Below, in pieces: positions 22,281 to 23,907 of a stretch of 23,907 bases of DNA (position 1 is the stretch's first letter; each line of letters opens with the position of its first letter). The notes beneath the pieces are model-generated. The model was given only the letters and a program-made list of their open reading frames with translations. It was not told the origin of the DNA and did not search any database. A program made the position numbers and the translations under genes. Location of the stretch: the NCBI GenBank assembly GCA_031419455.1, contig JANOKS010000027.1:1-23907 (forward strand), read 5' to 3'. Origin of the DNA: UBA7672 sp031419455 (lineage in GTDB: Bacteria > Pseudomonadota > Alphaproteobacteria > Caulobacterales > Hyphomonadaceae).

Positions 22281-22317
22281 CTAAAGTTTTCCTTTAGCGC
22301 ACGCAAGAAAATTTAGT
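22281..22317. promoter_or_regulatory. Probable LysR binding region
   Basis: CTAAAG (22281-22286), five bases, CTTTAG (22292-22297) is a perfect inverted repeat, and CTAAAGTTTTC (22281-22291) is mirrored again by GAAAATTTAG (22308-22317). The AT-rich patch stands out from the GC-rich surroundings, 8 bp before the lysR ATG and 60 bp before the divergent gene, where LysR recognition and activation sites are expected. Confidence 0.6.
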
Positions 22318-22376
22318 TTGTGGTCAGGTTGTCGCAGGGCGTAACCCGGACGCATCAAACAAAAGGAGCGCGATCC

Positions 22377-22658
22377 ATGGCCAGACTCAAACGCTTTCTC
22401 ATCGAACGGGACATTCCCGGCATCGGCGGAATGTCGATGGTCGAGCTGTGCGGCGCGGCTCGCTCGTCGAACAATGCGATCGAAAAGATCGGCACGCTTC
22501 ACTGGCAGCACAGCTATGTGAGCGGCGACAAGACGTTCTGCGTCTACCTCGCCGAAAGCGAAGACCAGATCCGGAAGCACTCCGAACTCAGCGGCATTCC
22601 CGTGACGCGCGTTACGGAAGTGCCGCAGGTGATCGACCCGCTGACGGCCAACAACTAA
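22377..22658 (+). CDS. DUF4242 (SCO4226-like nickel-binding) protein
   Basis: A 93-residue protein: MARLKRFLIERDIPGIGGMS, AARSSNNAIEKIG, LHWQHSYVSGDKTFCVYLAE and SEDQIRKHSELSGIPVTRVT. This is the DUF4242 pattern, a small ferredoxin-like dimeric alpha/beta fold. The Streptomyces member SCO4226 binds nickel; whether this one does is unknown, but the histidines in HWQHSYV and KHSELSG fit metal binding. AAAAGGAG at a good distance fixes the ATG at 22377. It is followed after 50 bp by the MddA-like gene, and both are divergent from lysR. Confidence 0.85.
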   Translation: MARLKRFLIERDIPGIGGMSMVELCGAARSSNNAIEKIGTLHWQHSYVSGDKTFCVYLAESEDQIRKHSELSGIPVTRVTEVPQVIDPLTANN

Positions 22659-22708
22659 CCGAAGCAGCAGCCGGCGAGAGACCGGCGATCAGACAAATGG
22701 AGACTGCC

Positions 22709-23467
22709 ATGAGAAGCGCAATCGCTGCGCTCTACAGCGTCGTCGTGTACGCTTTTTTCCTCGCGACATTCACCTACGCCATCTTCTGGGTCGAGGGCAT
22801 CTTCACGCCGACCACGATCGACTCGGGCGCCGCGGGGGATCCGGTCATATCGCTCGTGATCAACGGCGCGCTGCTGGGCCTGTTCGCCGTGCAGCACACC
22901 ATCATGGCGCGGCCGTCATTCAAGCGCTTGCTGACGAAGGTATTGCCGAAGGAGATGGAGCGCTCGACGTTCGTGCTCGCGGCCTCGCTCGCGCTGGCGC
23001 TGCTGCTGTGGCAGTGGCGGCCCCTGCCGCTGCTCGTATGGTCGATCGACGATCCGGTGATGGCGGGCATTATCCTTGCCGTGTCGTGGTCAGGCTGGGG
23101 CATCCTGCTGCTGTCGACCTTCCTGATCAGCCATTTCCATCTGTTCGGGCTCTCACAGGGCTGGGCGAAGATCCTGAAGATCAGAGAAGGCGATGGTGCC
23201 TTCGTGACGCCGCTGTTCTACAAGTGGATTCGCCATCCGCTGTATCTCGGCTTCATCGTCGCGTTCTGGGCGGCGCCGCAGATGAGCGTGGGTCACTTGT
23301 TCTTCGCAGTGATGACCACCGGCTACATCTTCGTCGGCATCTGGTTCGAGGAACGCGACCTGGTCGCGCATTTCGGCGAGCGTTACCTCACCTACCGCCG
23401 GCATGTCGGCATGCTGATCCCGAAAATCGGAACGCGCAGAGACGGCGAGAAGACCCATACGCTGTAA
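22709..23467 (+). CDS. MddA-like methanethiol S-methyltransferase (membrane)
   Basis: 252 residues with about five membrane helices (near 5-29, 47-65, 86-103, 117-140, 180-212). The isoprenylcysteine-methyltransferase/NnrU-like C-terminus contains the SAM-binding signature RHPLYLG (175-181) and EERDLVAHFGERYLTYRRHV (214-233). STFLISHFHLFGLSQGW and QMSVGHLFFAVMTTGYI closely follow the pattern I recall for MddA, which methylates methanethiol to dimethyl sulfide. Two in-frame ATG codons are possible; 22709 is chosen because GGAGA sits at the right distance, while 22697 has no ribosome binding site and adds only META. A strong terminator follows. Another small-thiol or lipid substrate cannot be excluded. 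Confidence 0.8.
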   Translation: MRSAIAALYSVVVYAFFLATFTYAIFWVEGIFTPTTIDSGAAGDPVISLVINGALLGLFAVQHTIMARPSFKRLLTKVLPKEMERSTFVLAASLALALLLWQWRPLPLLVWSIDDPVMAGIILAVSWSGWGILLLSTFLISHFHLFGLSQGWAKILKIREGDGAFVTPLFYKWIRHPLYLGFIVAFWAAPQMSVGHLFFAVMTTGYIFVGIWFEERDLVAHFGERYLTYRRHVGMLIPKIGTRRDGEKTHTL

Positions 23468-23520
23468 GGCCCGCCGTCGCCACGCAGCGGCGCTCCCCCG
23501 CCGCTGCAGCTGTTGCGAAG

Positions 23521-23556
23521 ACCGCTCCGGCAGAGATGCCGGAGCGGTTTGCGTTT
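23521..23556 (+). terminator. Rho-independent terminator of the DUF4242-mddA operon
   Basis: A perfect 12-bp stem, ACCGCTCCGGCA (23521-23532), with loop GAGA and its complement (23537-23548), is followed by a T-rich tail (TTTGCGTTTG). It is 54 bp after the methyltransferase stop. Confidence 0.88.
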
Positions 23557-23907
23557 GGAAACCCGACCACTGGGCGCCCCGCGAAAATCGTCTCTAGGCT
23601 GACGATCTGCGCGCGTGATTGGCACACACGTGGCAATGTGGACAAGAAGACACGCATCGGCTTCGTGCGGAGATTTCCATGACAGAAGATTCATGGCTTC
23701 CGTCAGCGCGGCGCCTTCACGCTGGAATCACAATTGATTCAGTGGTGTCCGCGCAAGGGTGACGCGCGCATGCGGAACCATTCGCGCGCCGTGCGCGAGC
23801 CGCGTGTGCGGCAAGGCACTGAATGCGTGAAGGTTTGCTGTCATTTCACTTGCTGCATGTGGTGGGTGCTCCATCTTCCGGGTAATGGTGATGGAGATAA
23901 AAAAATG
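23557..23907 (+). other. Intergenic stretch ending at a possible gene start
   Basis: No gene recognised. Near the end, ATGGAGAT followed by an A-run precedes an ATG at the last three bases (23905-23907), which could start a gene lying outside the window; an ATG at 23890 (MEIKK) is an alternative. The rest is rich in CGCG-containing runs with no clear symmetry. Confidence 0.35.

Noticed and set aside
1..23907. CRISPR array
   Set aside because: No regularly spaced repeats of 25-40 bp with unique spacers; the repeats seen are palindromic elements and short tandem units.

Overview
The window is a GC-rich (roughly 60-65%) alphaproteobacterial chromosome segment. The proteins look most like those of the Caulobacterales/Hyphomonadaceae type; this is inferred from protein style and gene content and no search was run. 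There is no rRNA, tRNA or CRISPR array.

1-10400 is conserved core. hspQ (minus strand) diverges from a Ppx/GppA phosphatase gene, which overlaps rlmE. Convergent to rlmE is a beta-phosphoglucomutase-like HAD gene, then guaB, a membrane protein with two TIR domains, a DUF3088 protein, an RsmB-type rRNA methyltransferase coupled to a small membrane protein, and guaA. The two GMP-synthesis genes bracket the set. Two long palindromic intergenic elements (2665-2817 and 6781-6942) share one architecture: small hairpins at both ends around an inner GGTGGGG...CCCCACC palindrome.

10381-16632 looks like the remains of a genomic island at the 3' end of guaA, a known integration hotspot. It holds a P4-type tyrosine integrase with arm-type repeats upstream, an AlpA-like regulator (convergent, stop codons overlapping), phased short repeats, an AbiEi antitoxin whose AbiEii toxin survives only as a frameshifted N-terminal stub, and a three-gene ABC-three-component (ABC-3C) defence operon. 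The ABC-3C ATPase is broken twice: by a one-base frameshift and by a complete IS630-family element (15470-16630). DNA beyond the IS does not continue the ATPase, so the right side of the island, including any attR, seems to be deleted. A 52-bp palindrome between abiEi and the ABC-3C operon is the likely AbiEi operator and may control both directions.

16611-19643 is of uncertain origin: a small secreted protein whose C-terminus now runs into the IS end, a short unknown protein, and a TIR-TolB-like-TPR protein.

19664-23907 looks like core: an M23 peptidase lipoprotein overlapped by a secreted partner gene, a LysR regulator divergent from a DUF4242 protein gene and an MddA-like methyltransferase gene, a strong terminator, and a closing noncoding stretch ending at a possible start codon.

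The main points of interest are the TIR-membrane-TIR protein, the decayed guaA defence island, the palindromic elements (one of which seems to supply the rsmB ribosome binding site) and the shared AbiEi/ABC-3C control region.
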